Assembly (NCBI GenBank): GCA_016787265.1 | Contig: JAEUVF010000017.1 | Location: 100,966 to 164,965 of the forward strand | DNA: 64,000 bases | Reading direction: 5' to 3' | Source: Flavipsychrobacter sp. | GTDB taxonomy: Bacteria; Bacteroidota; Bacteroidia; Chitinophagales; Chitinophagaceae | In this document: in pieces, positions 35,501 through 42,911 of the stretch | How the letters are laid out: every line of letters starts with the position of its first letter | Position numbering within the stretch: the stretch's first letter is position 1 | Position numbers and translations under genes: made by a program | The notes under the pieces: model-generated | Seen by the model: the letters and a program-made list of their open reading frames with translations, nothing else | Told to the model about the DNA's origin: nothing | The model's database searches: none

Positions 35501-35984
35501 CATTGATACAGACCTGGAGATACTGATTCCTGATGAATATGTTGAGAGTATTGGTGAACGTTTGTCTCTTTACCAGCGCCTTGATAACTGTGAATCAGAA
35601 GCAGAATTGATGAATTTCCACCAGGAAATGGGCGACCGCTTTGGTCCCGTTCCTCCGCAGGTGGAAGACCTCTTCGATACTGTTCGGATTCGCAAACTAA
35701 GTGTGGAATTAGGATTTGAAAAACTTTTGCTGCGCGATCAGGTACTGAAATGTTTCTTTGTGAACAAACACGATTCACCTTATTTTGAATCCGAACTGTT
35801 TCATAGTATTCTGGCTTATCTTCAGACCTATACCAACAATGCGCGACTGAAACAGAGCGGAAAGAATTTCCTGCTGGTAGTGGAAGGTATGAAGGATATG
35901 GCAACCATTCTGACCTTCCTGGAGCGCATGCACAAACAGGTGGTGGAAATCCCTCAAACAAAAGAAAAAGAAGCAACGATATGA
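32559..35984 (+). CDS. mfd: Transcription-repair coupling factor
   Basis: This 1141-residue ATP-driven translocase removes RNA polymerase stalled at DNA damage and recruits UvrA. The domains run in the expected order: UvrB-like region (about 1-330), RNA polymerase-interacting CarD-like domain (about 440-540, with DFVSHIDHGVGVYSGL), helicase motor with Walker A GDVGFGKTEVA and DEEQ box (IIDEEQKFGV), helicase C domain (LTATPIPRTL, GRVGRSNKKAF) and the C-terminal TRCF domain. It is complete and of normal length. It overlaps the HAD gene by 4 bp (ATGA), so the two are coupled. Confidence 0.97.
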   Translation: MNLEHLLEQYAKDPRLFQLADRLTMSVPQHLVLKNLTGSSPEFILTALFKHSVSEQLNHVVVLNDAEEAAYFHNTLESLSKALDLFYFPSSFRIKKNYRLLNSSHVMLRTETLTRLSAGGNKKMVITYPEALFEKLVRPETLSGNIIRIKVNDTLDTVKLYEQLTDAGFTRTDFVYEPGQFAVRGGILDIYSFGNEKPYRVELFGNEVDSIRLFDPETQLSERKLLQVNIIPNVQAEMPDEATISLFDYFPDNTVVWMNDWTFVKERLELQEEELDLFLTRNEAHVPREEEDEDKLIRTVIKKDEFLSAEEIASILQHHHIVELEGHASWQGRVSFEVDFQTRPQPAFNRQFELLIKDLQQWEKKKFQLYLFAENPKQLERLHSIFSDLKAEINFTPIPAAIHGGFIDEGLKLVCYTDHQIFQRYHKYKVKQAYNKNKALTIRTLRELQPGDFVSHIDHGVGVYSGLQKLDVNGKLQEAVRIIYKDSDILYVNINSLHKISKYTGKEGTVPKVNKLGSDAWAKLKEKTKTRVKEIAFDLIQLYAQRKAQTGFQHTPDTYLQTELEASFIYEDTPDQSKATADVKKDMESPAPMDRLVCGDVGFGKTEVAIRAAFKSVVDGKQAAVLVPTTILAFQHYKTFSDRLRDFPVTVDFINRFKSSKEKKETLKRLEEGKIDILVGTHAILAKDVKFKDLGILIIDEEQKFGVAHKEKIKTLRTNVDCLTLTATPIPRTLQFSLMGARDLSIMNTPPPNRQPIQTEVQVYNEDFIRDAIYFETERGGQVFFIHNRVKGLAEMAAIIQSHCPDLSIGYAHGQMEGHELEERILDFIDKKYDVLVCTNIVESGVDIPNVNTIIINNAHQFGLSDLHQLRGRVGRSNKKAFCYLLAPPMSTLPSDSKKRLQTLEQHSELGSGFQIAMRDLDIRGAGNMLGGEQSGFMAEIGFEMYQKILDEAIRELKRTSFRELFKEEIARQEDYVQDCTIDTDLEILIPDEYVESIGERLSLYQRLDNCESEAELMNFHQEMGDRFGPVPPQVEDLFDTVRIRKLSVELGFEKLLLRDQVLKCFFVNKHDSPYFESELFHSILAYLQTYTNNARLKQSGKNFLLVVEGMKDMATILTFLERMHKQVVEIPQTKEKEATI

Positions 35985-36655
35985 TATCTGCAATTTTATT
36001 TGATCTGGATGGAGTAATCCTTGATTCCAATCCGGAAATTGAAGCATTTTGGGGCGGGTGGGCTGAGCGGGAAGGCATCCCATTTAATGAACAGATTATT
36101 AAGGAAAAGATCCATGGACGCACCACCTGGGAAACGATCCACACCCTGTTTCACCACGCAGATGATGTCCGCAAACAGGAAATCTATGATGATGGCGTAT
36201 CCTTTGATTTAACAATGCAGCCGGCTATGATGCCCGGTGTGCTGGATTTTGTTTCGGGTATTGCTAAGCGCGGGTTGCCCTTTATGCTGGTAACGAGTTC
36301 GCCGCATAAACGAGCCTGGCATTTTCTGCGGCAGCATGGACTGGATCAGTATTTCAAAGACAGCATCACCATGGATGATGTAACCAAAGGAAAGCCGGAT
36401 CCTGAGCCTTATCTGAAAGGTGCTGCTAAATTGGGTATTGAGCCGGAAGCTTGTTTGGTGTTCGAAGATTCTGACAGTGGCATACGCGCTGGATTAGCTG
36501 CAGGGATGCGGGTGGTAGCTGTGAATAACAGCAATTTTGATCATGAGCGGGTGATCTGGAAAATCCGTGATTTCCGGGAAATGGAGATAGGCGATCAATT
36601 TATTGGTCTGGATGGGCAGCAGGAAGCAGGAACTTTGCCTTATAGTTTACCGTAA
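35981..36655 (+). CDS. HAD-superfamily phosphatase (beta-phosphoglucomutase-like)
   Basis: A 224-residue protein with all HAD motifs: motif I FDLDGV (Asp8, Asp10), motif II TSSPHK (about 107-112), motif III Lys in KGKPDPEPY and motif IV FEDSDSG. The helical cap of the beta-PGM/phosphatase subclass sits between motifs I and II. Sugar phosphates or similar small phosphorylated metabolites are the likely substrates; a specific one cannot be given. It starts inside the mfd stop codon and converges with the GNAT gene, overlapping by 9 bp. Confidence 0.88.
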   Translation: MISAILFDLDGVILDSNPEIEAFWGGWAEREGIPFNEQIIKEKIHGRTTWETIHTLFHHADDVRKQEIYDDGVSFDLTMQPAMMPGVLDFVSGIAKRGLPFMLVTSSPHKRAWHFLRQHGLDQYFKDSITMDDVTKGKPDPEPYLKGAAKLGIEPEACLVFEDSDSGIRAGLAAGMRVVAVNNSNFDHERVIWKIRDFREMEIGDQFIGLDGQQEAGTLPYSLP

Positions 36656-37078
36656 GCGCTTTTCCATGACATAATGCGGGATGGTTACTTCTTCAAACTC
36701 CTCACTGCAGATCTGGTAACCCAGGTGTTCGTAAAAACCAATTGCTGTTTTTCTGGCATGCATGGTGAGTCGTCTGAAGCCCTGGTCGCGCGCGATGTTC
36801 TCAGCAAAATTCATCAGTGCTCGTCCAACTCCCTTGCCCTGCAGGTTGTTGTTCACCGCCATTTGGCGAAGGCGAACCACACCGTCTCCTTCGTTTACCA
36901 GCATGCAACAGCCAAGCATTTTATCATCATCAAAAGCACCAATCAGGATCTGGTCCTTTTCCTGCATCAGTTCCTCCTGGCTAAAACTCAGTCCCAATGG
37001 CTTACGCAGAATATCATCCCGTAGTTTGATCATCTGGTTGTATTCCGGAGTGCCGTGGTCTATGATTTTTAGTGCCAT
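36647..37078 (-). CDS. GNAT family N-acetyltransferase
   Basis: A 143-residue single GNAT domain. The acetyl-CoA-binding loop is QGKGVGRALM (residues about 79-88), followed by the beta-strand/helix RRLTMHARKTAIGFYEHLGY. The family transfers acetyl groups to amines (proteins, peptides, small molecules); the substrate is unknown. It converges on the HAD gene. Confidence 0.85.
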   Translation of the reverse strand: MALKIIDHGTPEYNQMIKLRDDILRKPLGLSFSQEELMQEKDQILIGAFDDDKMLGCCMLVNEGDGVVRLRQMAVNNNLQGKGVGRALMNFAENIARDQGFRRLTMHARKTAIGFYEHLGYQICSEEFEEVTIPHYVMEKRLR

Positions 37079-37184
37079 CTGCTGATTTTTGTACTGTTAG
37101 GATTTGTAATTTAAAAAATTTTACTACTGTCTGTTAGTTATTGGGGCTAGATTTCGGGCCGGAAATTAAAAAAAGCGTCAAAAA

Positions 37185-37213
37185 TTGTTATTTACCCAAA
37201 AAGTATATTTTTG
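37185..37213 (+). promoter_or_regulatory. Promoter of acpP (TTG ... TATTTTTG)
   Basis: TTG at 37185-37187 and TATTTTTG at 37206-37213, with 18 bp between, match the Bacteroidota -33/-7 pattern. The ATG of acpP is 24 bp further on. Confidence 0.6.
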
Positions 37214-37237
37214 CAGCCGTAACTAAACTTTACTACA

Positions 37238-37474
37238 ATGTCAGACATCGCAACAAGAGTTAAAAAGATCATTGTTGACAAATTAGGAGTAGACGAAGCA
37301 GAAGTAACTAATGAGGCTTCTTTTACCAATGATCTTGGAGCTGACTCTCTGGATACAGTAGAACTGATCATGGAATTCGAAAAAGAATTCAACATCTCTA
37401 TCCCGGATGAGCAGGCCGAAACCATTACTACTGTAGGCCAGGCTGTTGCTTATTTAGAAGAGCACGCTAAGTAA
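37238..37474 (+). CDS. acpP: Acyl carrier protein
   Basis: A 78-residue acidic four-helix protein that carries growing fatty-acyl chains on a phosphopantetheine arm. The attachment Ser is in the DSL motif of LGADSLDTVEL (Ser39 region). It is followed by fabF and rnc, the common acpP-fabF-rnc order. A hairpin lies between acpP and fabF, which may let acpP be expressed more strongly than fabF. Confidence 0.97.
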   Translation: MSDIATRVKKIIVDKLGVDEAEVTNEASFTNDLGADSLDTVELIMEFEKEFNISIPDEQAETITTVGQAVAYLEEHAK

Positions 37475-37488
37475 ACGGAATTCCGTTT
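37473..37488. promoter_or_regulatory. Perfect 16-bp palindrome at the end of acpP
   Basis: AAACGGAATTCCGTTT, starting at the last base of the acpP stop codon. It may be the base of a weak terminator or a processing site. Confidence 0.45.
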
Positions 37489-37500
37489 CAGGCAATATTT

Positions 37501-37540
37501 AATCCGCCTCTCGAAAGCATTTCCGCTCAGAAGGCGGATT
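37501..37540. terminator. Hairpin between acpP and fabF (partial terminator or processing site)
   Basis: AATCCGCC at 37501-37508 pairs with GGCGGATT at 37533-37540 around a 24-base loop. The flanking bases extend the pair (TTTAATCCGCC / GGCGGATTATT). The arrangement fits attenuation or mRNA processing that uncouples acpP from fabF; there is no long T run, so full termination is unlikely. Confidence 0.5.
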
Positions 37541-37567
37541 ATTCACTTTTAAAATCCGGCAATCTAC

Positions 37568-38821
37568 ATGGAACTTAAAAGAGTTGTAGTCACAGGTATG
37601 GGCGCGCTGACTCCGATCGGGAATACCCTGGAGGAGTACTGGCAGGGGCTGATTAATGGCACTCCCGGCGCAAACCACATTACTTTGTTTGATGCCTCCA
37701 AATTCAAGACAAAGTTTGCCTGTGAGGTTAAGAACTTTGATCCGACGCAGTTTCTTGATAAAAAAGAAGCCCGAAAAATTGACCGGTTCACCCAGTTTGC
37801 GCTGGTGGTTTCTGATGAAGCCATGGCGGATGCGGGACTGAATCGCGAAAATGTAAACCCCGATCGTACCGGGGTAGTATTCGGCAGTGGAATCGGCGGA
37901 CTGATTACCTTCCAGAATGAGGTAATGGACTTCGCCAAGGGCGATGGCACACCGCGATTCAATCCCTTCTTCATTCCCAAGATGATCCTGGACATTGCAG
38001 CCGGACAAATCTCAATGCGCCACAACCTTCGCGGTCCAAATTTTGCCGTAGTGAGTGCCTGTGCGAGCAGTACCAATGCTATTATTGAAGCCGTTAACCT
38101 GATCAAGCTGGGCAAGGCCGATATCATTGTAAGTGGTGGTTCTGAGGCAGTTATCAGTGAAGCAGGGGTAGGCGGATTCAATGCCATGAAGGCGATGAGC
38201 GAACGCAATGATGATCCTGCTACCGCGAGTCGTCCTTATGATAAAGATCGTGATGGATTTGTGATGGGTGAAGCAGCCGGTATCCTGATACTGGAAGAAC
38301 TGGAGCATGCGAAAGCCCGTGGCGCCAAAATCTATTGCGAAATCGCCGGAGGTGGCGCTACCGCGGATGCACATCATATTACAGCACCTCATCCGGAAGG
38401 CCTGGGTGCACGTAATGTAATGCTGGCAGCCCTGGAAGATGCAGGAATGCAGCCATCTGACATCGACTATATCAATACCCATGGCACTTCAACACCGCTG
38501 GGAGATGTAGCTGAAGTGAAGGCGATCATGAATGTCTTTGGCGAACATGCTTATAATCTGAACATCTCCGCTACCAAGTCGATGACCGGGCACTGCCTGG
38601 GTGCGGCTGGGGTGATTGAAGCCATCGCGGCGATTAAATCAGTGGTGCATGATATCGTTCCGCCAACCATCAACCACTTTACGGATGATCCCGAGCTGGA
38701 TCCCCGTCTGAATTTCACATTCAACAAAGCACAAAAACGCAAGGTTCGTGCTGCCCTTAGCAATACATTTGGCTTTGGCGGACACAATGCCTGTGTGATT
38801 GTGAAGAAATTTGAGGGTTAA
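37568..38821 (+). CDS. fabF: Beta-ketoacyl-ACP synthase II
   Basis: This 417-residue condensing enzyme extends acyl-ACP with malonyl-ACP in fatty-acid synthesis. The catalytic triad is complete: Cys165 in SACASS, His305 in NTHGTSTPLGD and His342 in GHCLGAAG. The length matches FabF. It sits 93 bp after acpP and 55 bp before rnc. Confidence 0.97.
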   Translation: MELKRVVVTGMGALTPIGNTLEEYWQGLINGTPGANHITLFDASKFKTKFACEVKNFDPTQFLDKKEARKIDRFTQFALVVSDEAMADAGLNRENVNPDRTGVVFGSGIGGLITFQNEVMDFAKGDGTPRFNPFFIPKMILDIAAGQISMRHNLRGPNFAVVSACASSTNAIIEAVNLIKLGKADIIVSGGSEAVISEAGVGGFNAMKAMSERNDDPATASRPYDKDRDGFVMGEAAGILILEELEHAKARGAKIYCEIAGGGATADAHHITAPHPEGLGARNVMLAALEDAGMQPSDIDYINTHGTSTPLGDVAEVKAIMNVFGEHAYNLNISATKSMTGHCLGAAGVIEAIAAIKSVVHDIVPPTINHFTDDPELDPRLNFTFNKAQKRKVRAALSNTFGFGGHNACVIVKKFEG

Positions 38822-38876
38822 TTTAGTAAGTCTGGCGCCAAACGCTTAAATTGACCCCGGTAACTAAACGAAATCT

Positions 38877-39608
38877 GTGGGTTTATTTGATAGCATCCTG
38901 AAAGGCTCCTCACCCGAAACGACGGAATTCAAGAAACAATTGAAAAACGTCCTTGGGTTTGCGCCCGGAAATACCGACCTATATAAAACAGCACTGACAC
39001 ACCGGTCGGTAAAGGATTCTTCTGCGGATAACAATGAGCGGCTGGAATACCTGGGTGATGCCATTCTGAGTGGCATCGTGGCCGATTTCCTCTTTAAAAA
39101 ATATCCCTATCGGGAGGAAGGTTTCCTGACGGAGATGCGCTCCAAGATGGTTAATCGGGTAACCCTCAATGAGGTGGCCATCAAAATGGGTCTCAAAAAA
39201 ATCGTCTATTTCAACAAGTTTGACAATTCACTGAAAGTGAGCCAGATTTTTGGCAATACCCTGGAGGCAGTTGTGGGAGCCGTATATCTTGATAAAGGCT
39301 TCAAGAAAACCCGCACCTGGGTGCTGGAGCGGATTATCCTGCCCTATATGTTCATGGATGATCTGGAATTGCTGGAAATCAATCATAAGAACAAACTATA
39401 CGGCTGGGCCAATAAAAACGGCAAAAACCTCGAATTTGAAACCCTCGAAGAAAAGTTTGAGGGTGGCCGGCGCCTCTTCACCATCGGTGCGGTGGTGGAC
39501 GGTCAGCTGCTTGCACAGGGCAAGGCTTATAATAAAAAAGACGCCAGCCAGGTGGCTGCACAGGCCGCCGTGGAGAAGCTGGGACTGAATAAGGAAAGTG
39601 AGACGTAG
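38877..39608 (+). CDS. rnc: Ribonuclease III
   Basis: A 243-residue double-strand RNA endonuclease with GTG start. The catalytic signature ERLEYLGDA is at residues 54-62, the second acidic cluster (GNTLEAVVGAVYLDKGF) follows near 125, and a double-stranded RNA-binding domain fills about 170-240 (KNKLYGWANKNGK to QVAAQAAVEKLG). It processes rRNA and structured mRNAs. It follows fabF in the classic acpP-fabF-rnc order. Confidence 0.95.
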   Translation: MGLFDSILKGSSPETTEFKKQLKNVLGFAPGNTDLYKTALTHRSVKDSSADNNERLEYLGDAILSGIVADFLFKKYPYREEGFLTEMRSKMVNRVTLNEVAIKMGLKKIVYFNKFDNSLKVSQIFGNTLEAVVGAVYLDKGFKKTRTWVLERIILPYMFMDDLELLEINHKNKLYGWANKNGKNLEFETLEEKFEGGRRLFTIGAVVDGQLLAQGKAYNKKDASQVAAQAAVEKLGLNKESET

Positions 39609-39980
39609 TATGGAAGAGGAAACTAAGGAGACGGGAGACAGGGGAGACAGGAGACAAAGGAGACAGGGGACAGGGGAAGAATGGAGGAAAGGAAGAATGG
39701 CAATGGAGGAGAGAAAGATCTGATTCAGATTTCTGGGGAGTATACTTGAGTGGTTGGAGAATGGTTCACTGACGGTTCATTGGTGCATCAATAATAGTGA
39801 AACAGTGGTTCCGAAGCGGTTGCAATTGACTGACTGGATAGATAAAAGTGGTCGAATGGATAGAAAGGTGAAAGGTGAAAGGTGAAAAGTGAAAGTTGGT
39901 GAAAAGGGAAGAAGGTGAAAGAGGTACGCCCCTTTCACCTTTCACGTTCTTTCACCTTTCACTTTTCACCTTTCACCTCC
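39609..39980. repeat. Non-coding convergent gap: polypurine and GGTGAAA repeats
   Basis: No gene is seen. 39612-39710 is GGAGACAGG/GGAGACAAA-type purine repeat. 39867-39896 holds GGTGAAA units and 39928-39978 the complementary TTTCACC units, so the two can pair into a long imperfect hairpin. The right arm enters the epimerase gene, encoding its last six residues (EVKGEK) and its TGA. Confidence 0.75.
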
Positions 39981-40369
39981 ATACAAAGCTCCACCAACAC
40001 CCCCGTCGTCCCCTTCGGATGTAAAAAACAAACCAGCTTATTATCTGCCCCGGGTTTGGGTTCAGGATTGAGGAGTTCAAATCCCGCTGCGCGGAGGCGG
40101 TCCATTTCAGCATAAATATCCTCTACGGCAAATGCTATATGATGCATGCCTTCTCCCTTTTTATCAATATAGCGGGCGATCACTCCCTGAGGGTCTGTGC
40201 TTTCGAGTAATTCAATTTTGCTTTCCCCCACGGCAAAAAAAGCAGTCCGCACTTTTTCTGTTATTACTTCTTCCGTTTTATAACAGGGTGTGTTTAAAAG
40301 GGCTTCATAGAGTGGGATCGAGCTTTCCAGACTTTTTACTGCAATCCCGATATGTTCAATTTTATGCAT
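39959..40369 (-). CDS. mce: Methylmalonyl-CoA epimerase
   Basis: A 136-residue VOC-fold enzyme if started at the ATG at 40369 (MHKIEHIGIAV); the longer open frame to 40579 overlaps the cysteine desulfurase start and is rejected. The two VOC modules carry metal ligands His (IEHIG) and His/Glu (MHHIAFAVEDI, VLVELC). It interconverts the D and L forms of methylmalonyl-CoA for propionate/succinate exchange. The B12-binding mutase domain protein at 51839 belongs to the same pathway but is not adjacent. Its C-terminus is encoded by repeat DNA. Confidence 0.92.
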   Translation of the reverse strand: MHKIEHIGIAVKSLESSIPLYEALLNTPCYKTEEVITEKVRTAFFAVGESKIELLESTDPQGVIARYIDKKGEGMHHIAFAVEDIYAEMDRLRAAGFELLNPEPKPGADNKLVCFLHPKGTTGVLVELCMEVKGEK

Positions 40370-40500
40370 GTGCCAACTGATTTTGAACCAGAGGAAGCGC
40401 GCTCGGAGCATGGCATCCGCCAGTGATTCAAAGATAAGGGGTGGCTTCGCAGACTTTACCCTGATCCGAACGATTGCATGTAACTTTATGTTCTTTAAAT

Positions 40501-41652
40501 ATGGATACTCCCTTTCAGTTACCGGTTTATTTGGATAACAATGCCACCACCCCCATGGATCCGAGGGTGCTGGAGGCAATGATGCCCTATTTTACCAAAC
40601 ATTTCGGGAATGCTGCCAGCCGGTCACACGCTTATGGCTGGGCTGCGGAAGAAGCAGTTGAGCTCGCCCGTGAGCAGGTGGCCCGGTTGATCGGGGCCAT
40701 TCCCCAGGAAATTGTATTTACCTCTGGTGCTACTGAAGGTGTGAACCTGGCTATTAAGGGAGTGGCAGAGATGTACGCCTCCAAAGGCAATCATATTATT
40801 ACCTGTCAAACCGAACACAAGGCAGTAATCGATACCTGCAAACACCTGGAGAAAAAAGGACTGGAAATCACCTGGTTACCGGTAGATGCAACCGGGATGA
40901 TCAACCTGCAGGAACTGGAAGCTGCTATCCGTCCCACCACCATCCTGATTGCGATCATGTATGCCAACAATGAAACAGGCGTGATCCATCCCGTTCGGGA
41001 AATTGGGGCTATTGCCAAAAAGTATGGTGTGCTCTTTTTCACCGATGCCACCCAGGCCGCAGGAAAGATTCCGGTGGATGTGGAGGCGGATCAAATTGAT
41101 ATCTTAACCCTATCGGCACATAAAATCTATGGTCCCAAAGGAGCCGGAGCTGTGTATGTGCGAAGAAGGGATCCGCGTGTGCGACTTACCGCCCAAATGG
41201 ATGGGGGAGGTCATGAACGCGGGATGAGATCGGGTACTTTAAATGTTCCGGGTATAGTGGGACTTGGAAAAGCAGCTGATCTATGCAGGTTGGAAATGGA
41301 GCCAGAGGCAGCGAGACTTACAGATTTGCGTAACCGCCTGCAGGAAGGAATCTTATCGGTACCGGGTGTTGTTCAGAACGGACATCCATCCAATCGTCTG
41401 CCACATACTCTGAATATCTCCTTCCCCGATCGGGATTCCAACAGTCTGCTGCTACAGTTTAACAAAAAACTGGCCTTGTCTGCTGGTTCTGCCTGCACTT
41501 CTGCAACCCTGGAACCGTCTTATGTGTTGAAAGCCATGGGCTTCTCCGATGAGCGATCCTATTCTGCCCTCCGCTTTGGCCTGGGGCGCTTCACCACAGA
41601 AGCCGAAATTGAGTGGGTGCGGGAATTGTTCAGGCAGGAGTTTGGGAGTTAA
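40501..41652 (+). CDS. iscS: Cysteine desulfurase (NifS/IscS type)
   Basis: The 383-residue PLP enzyme removes sulfur from cysteine for Fe-S cluster and tRNA thiolation. Visible residues: His106 (QTEHKAV), Asp182, PLP Lys208 (SAHKIYGPKG) and the persulfide Cys332 in SAGSACTSATLEPS. The start at the ATG at 40501 is chosen because the nine upstream codons have no homology. An IscA-like gene follows after a 111-bp gap that holds a palindromic repeat and a promoter element, so the pair shares a role but perhaps not one transcript. Confidence 0.93.
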   Translation: MDTPFQLPVYLDNNATTPMDPRVLEAMMPYFTKHFGNAASRSHAYGWAAEEAVELAREQVARLIGAIPQEIVFTSGATEGVNLAIKGVAEMYASKGNHIITCQTEHKAVIDTCKHLEKKGLEITWLPVDATGMINLQELEAAIRPTTILIAIMYANNETGVIHPVREIGAIAKKYGVLFFTDATQAAGKIPVDVEADQIDILTLSAHKIYGPKGAGAVYVRRRDPRVRLTAQMDGGGHERGMRSGTLNVPGIVGLGKAADLCRLEMEPEAARLTDLRNRLQEGILSVPGVVQNGHPSNRLPHTLNISFPDRDSNSLLLQFNKKLALSAGSACTSATLEPSYVLKAMGFSDERSYSALRFGLGRFTTEAEIEWVRELFRQEFGS

Positions 41653-41658
41653 CCACCT

Positions 41659-41720
41659 CCACCGGTCGGGTGCCACCGGTCGGGTGCCACCGGTCGGGTG
41701 CCATCCGCCAAGGCGGAGTG
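41659..41720. repeat. Composite palindromic repeat, copy 4
   Basis: Three tandem CACCGGTCGGGTGC units are followed by one ATCCGCCAAGGCGGAGT unit. Both unit types occur side by side. The right end lies about 11 bp before the iscA-like -7 element, nearly the same spacing as at glyS. Confidence 0.88.
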
Positions 41721-41730
41721 AGAAAAATTG

Positions 41731-41738
41731 TAAATTTG
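41731..41738 (+). promoter_or_regulatory. Candidate -7 element TAAATTTG of the iscA-like gene
   Basis: An exact TAnnTTTG match 25 bp before the ATG at 41764. The composite repeat covers the upstream (-33) region. Confidence 0.55.
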
Positions 41739-41763
41739 TACATCGAAATAAACGGAGACGACT

Positions 41764-42096
41764 ATGTTATTTGTAAGTGATAAAGCAAAGGATAAAGTTT
41801 TGAAGCTGCTGGATGAAGCAGATGTAAACAAAACCGGGGATTATTTCCTGAGGGTTTCCGTTGTGGGAGGAGGATGCTCCGGGCTCAGCTACAAATTGGA
41901 TTTTGACAATGTGAGCAAGCCGGCCGACCAGGTATTTGAAGACAATGGCATCAAGGTGGTAACCGATTTAAAGAGTTTTCTTTACCTGGTGAACACCACC
42001 CTGGAATTCTCCGACGGTCTGAATGGTAAAGGTTTTTATTTCAGTAACCCCAATGCAAGCAGAACCTGCGCCTGCGGGGAAAGCTTCGCAGTGTAA
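41764..42096 (+). CDS. iscA: IscA/HesB-type iron-sulfur carrier
   Basis: A 110-residue A-type carrier that delivers Fe-S clusters to target proteins. The three conserved cysteines are Cys38 (GGGCSG), Cys102 and Cys104 (TCACGES). The length is that of the family. It follows iscS. A ribosome-binding site (GGAGAC) precedes the ATG. Confidence 0.93.
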   Translation: MLFVSDKAKDKVLKLLDEADVNKTGDYFLRVSVVGGGCSGLSYKLDFDNVSKPADQVFEDNGIKVVTDLKSFLYLVNTTLEFSDGLNGKGFYFSNPNASRTCACGESFAV

Positions 42097-42102
42097 GAGG
42101 CG

Positions 42103-42172
42103 TGAATAAAGTGAATAAGGTGAATAAAGTGAATATTCACCTCATTCACTTTATTCACTTCATTCACCGTAT
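42103..42172. repeat. GTGAATAAA array with inverted arm
   Basis: GTGAATAAAGTGAATAAGG-type units at about 42102-42134 are followed by the complement (ATTCACCTCATTCACTTTATTCAC) to about 42168. The two arms pair into a hairpin between iscA and gldF. It is the same family as at 19465-19632. Confidence 0.75.
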
Positions 42173-42183
42173 TTTTATCCCCT

Positions 42184-42909
42184 ATGTGGTCAATTGCTAA
42201 AAAAGAGTTCAGGCAGTTTTTTGGAAGTCTGACTGGCCTGGTGGCTATCGTCGTTTTCCTGTTGCTGAACGGACTTTTTCTTTTTGTTTTTCCCGATTCC
42301 AGCATCCTGGATTATGGCTATGCGAGCCTGGATAAATTCTTCCAGCTGGCACCCTGGATCCTGCTCTTCCTGGTTCCCGCTGTTACTATGCGCAGCTGGT
42401 CCGATGAATTCAGGGCAGGAACTTTTGAGATCCTTGCAACCCGGCCACTTAAACCATCGCAACTGGTTGTAGGAAAATTTCTGGGTGCCTATGCCATTGT
42501 TGTGATTGCACTGCTGCCAACCATATTGTATGCATTCAGCGTTCAGGCATTGGCGGTAGACAAAGGCATCGATTGGGGTGGCACCATCGGATCCTATATC
42601 GGACTGTTTTTGCTGGCTGCTGTTTTTACCGCGATTGGTACCTGGTGCAGCAGCCTGAACTCGAACAGCGTGATCGCTTTTCTCCTGAGTGCATTTATGT
42701 GTTTCATTTTATATACCGGCTTTAACGCGCTGAGCCAGTTACCCGCCCTGCAGGGTAATGCCGATTATCTGCTGCAAAAAATTGGTATCGATTTTCATTA
42801 TCAAAGTATCAGCAGAGGCGTGGTAGACAGCCGGGATATCATCTATTTCGGCAGCGTAATTGCATTTTTCCTGCTCATCACCAACCGTAAAATTGCGCTG
42901 AACCAGTAA
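42184..42909 (+). CDS. gldF: Gliding motility ABC transporter permease GldF
   Basis: The 241-residue protein has six membrane helices and the ABC-2 permease pattern (SDEFRAGTFEILATRPLKPSQL near residues 77-95). GldF acts with GldG and the ATPase GldA in gliding of Bacteroidota. gldG follows after 2 bp. No gldA is in the window, so the ATPase must be encoded elsewhere. The gene starts a dense operon gldF-gldG-terC-murF/alr-lspA. Confidence 0.9.
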   Translation: MWSIAKKEFRQFFGSLTGLVAIVVFLLLNGLFLFVFPDSSILDYGYASLDKFFQLAPWILLFLVPAVTMRSWSDEFRAGTFEILATRPLKPSQLVVGKFLGAYAIVVIALLPTILYAFSVQALAVDKGIDWGGTIGSYIGLFLLAAVFTAIGTWCSSLNSNSVIAFLLSAFMCFILYTGFNALSQLPALQGNADYLLQKIGIDFHYQSISRGVVDSRDIIYFGSVIAFFLLITNRKIALNQ

Positions 42910-42911
42910 GT

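Noticed and set aside
40370..40579. Longer epimerase start
   Set aside because: It overlaps the divergent cysteine desulfurase gene; MHKIEHIGIAV is the normal start.
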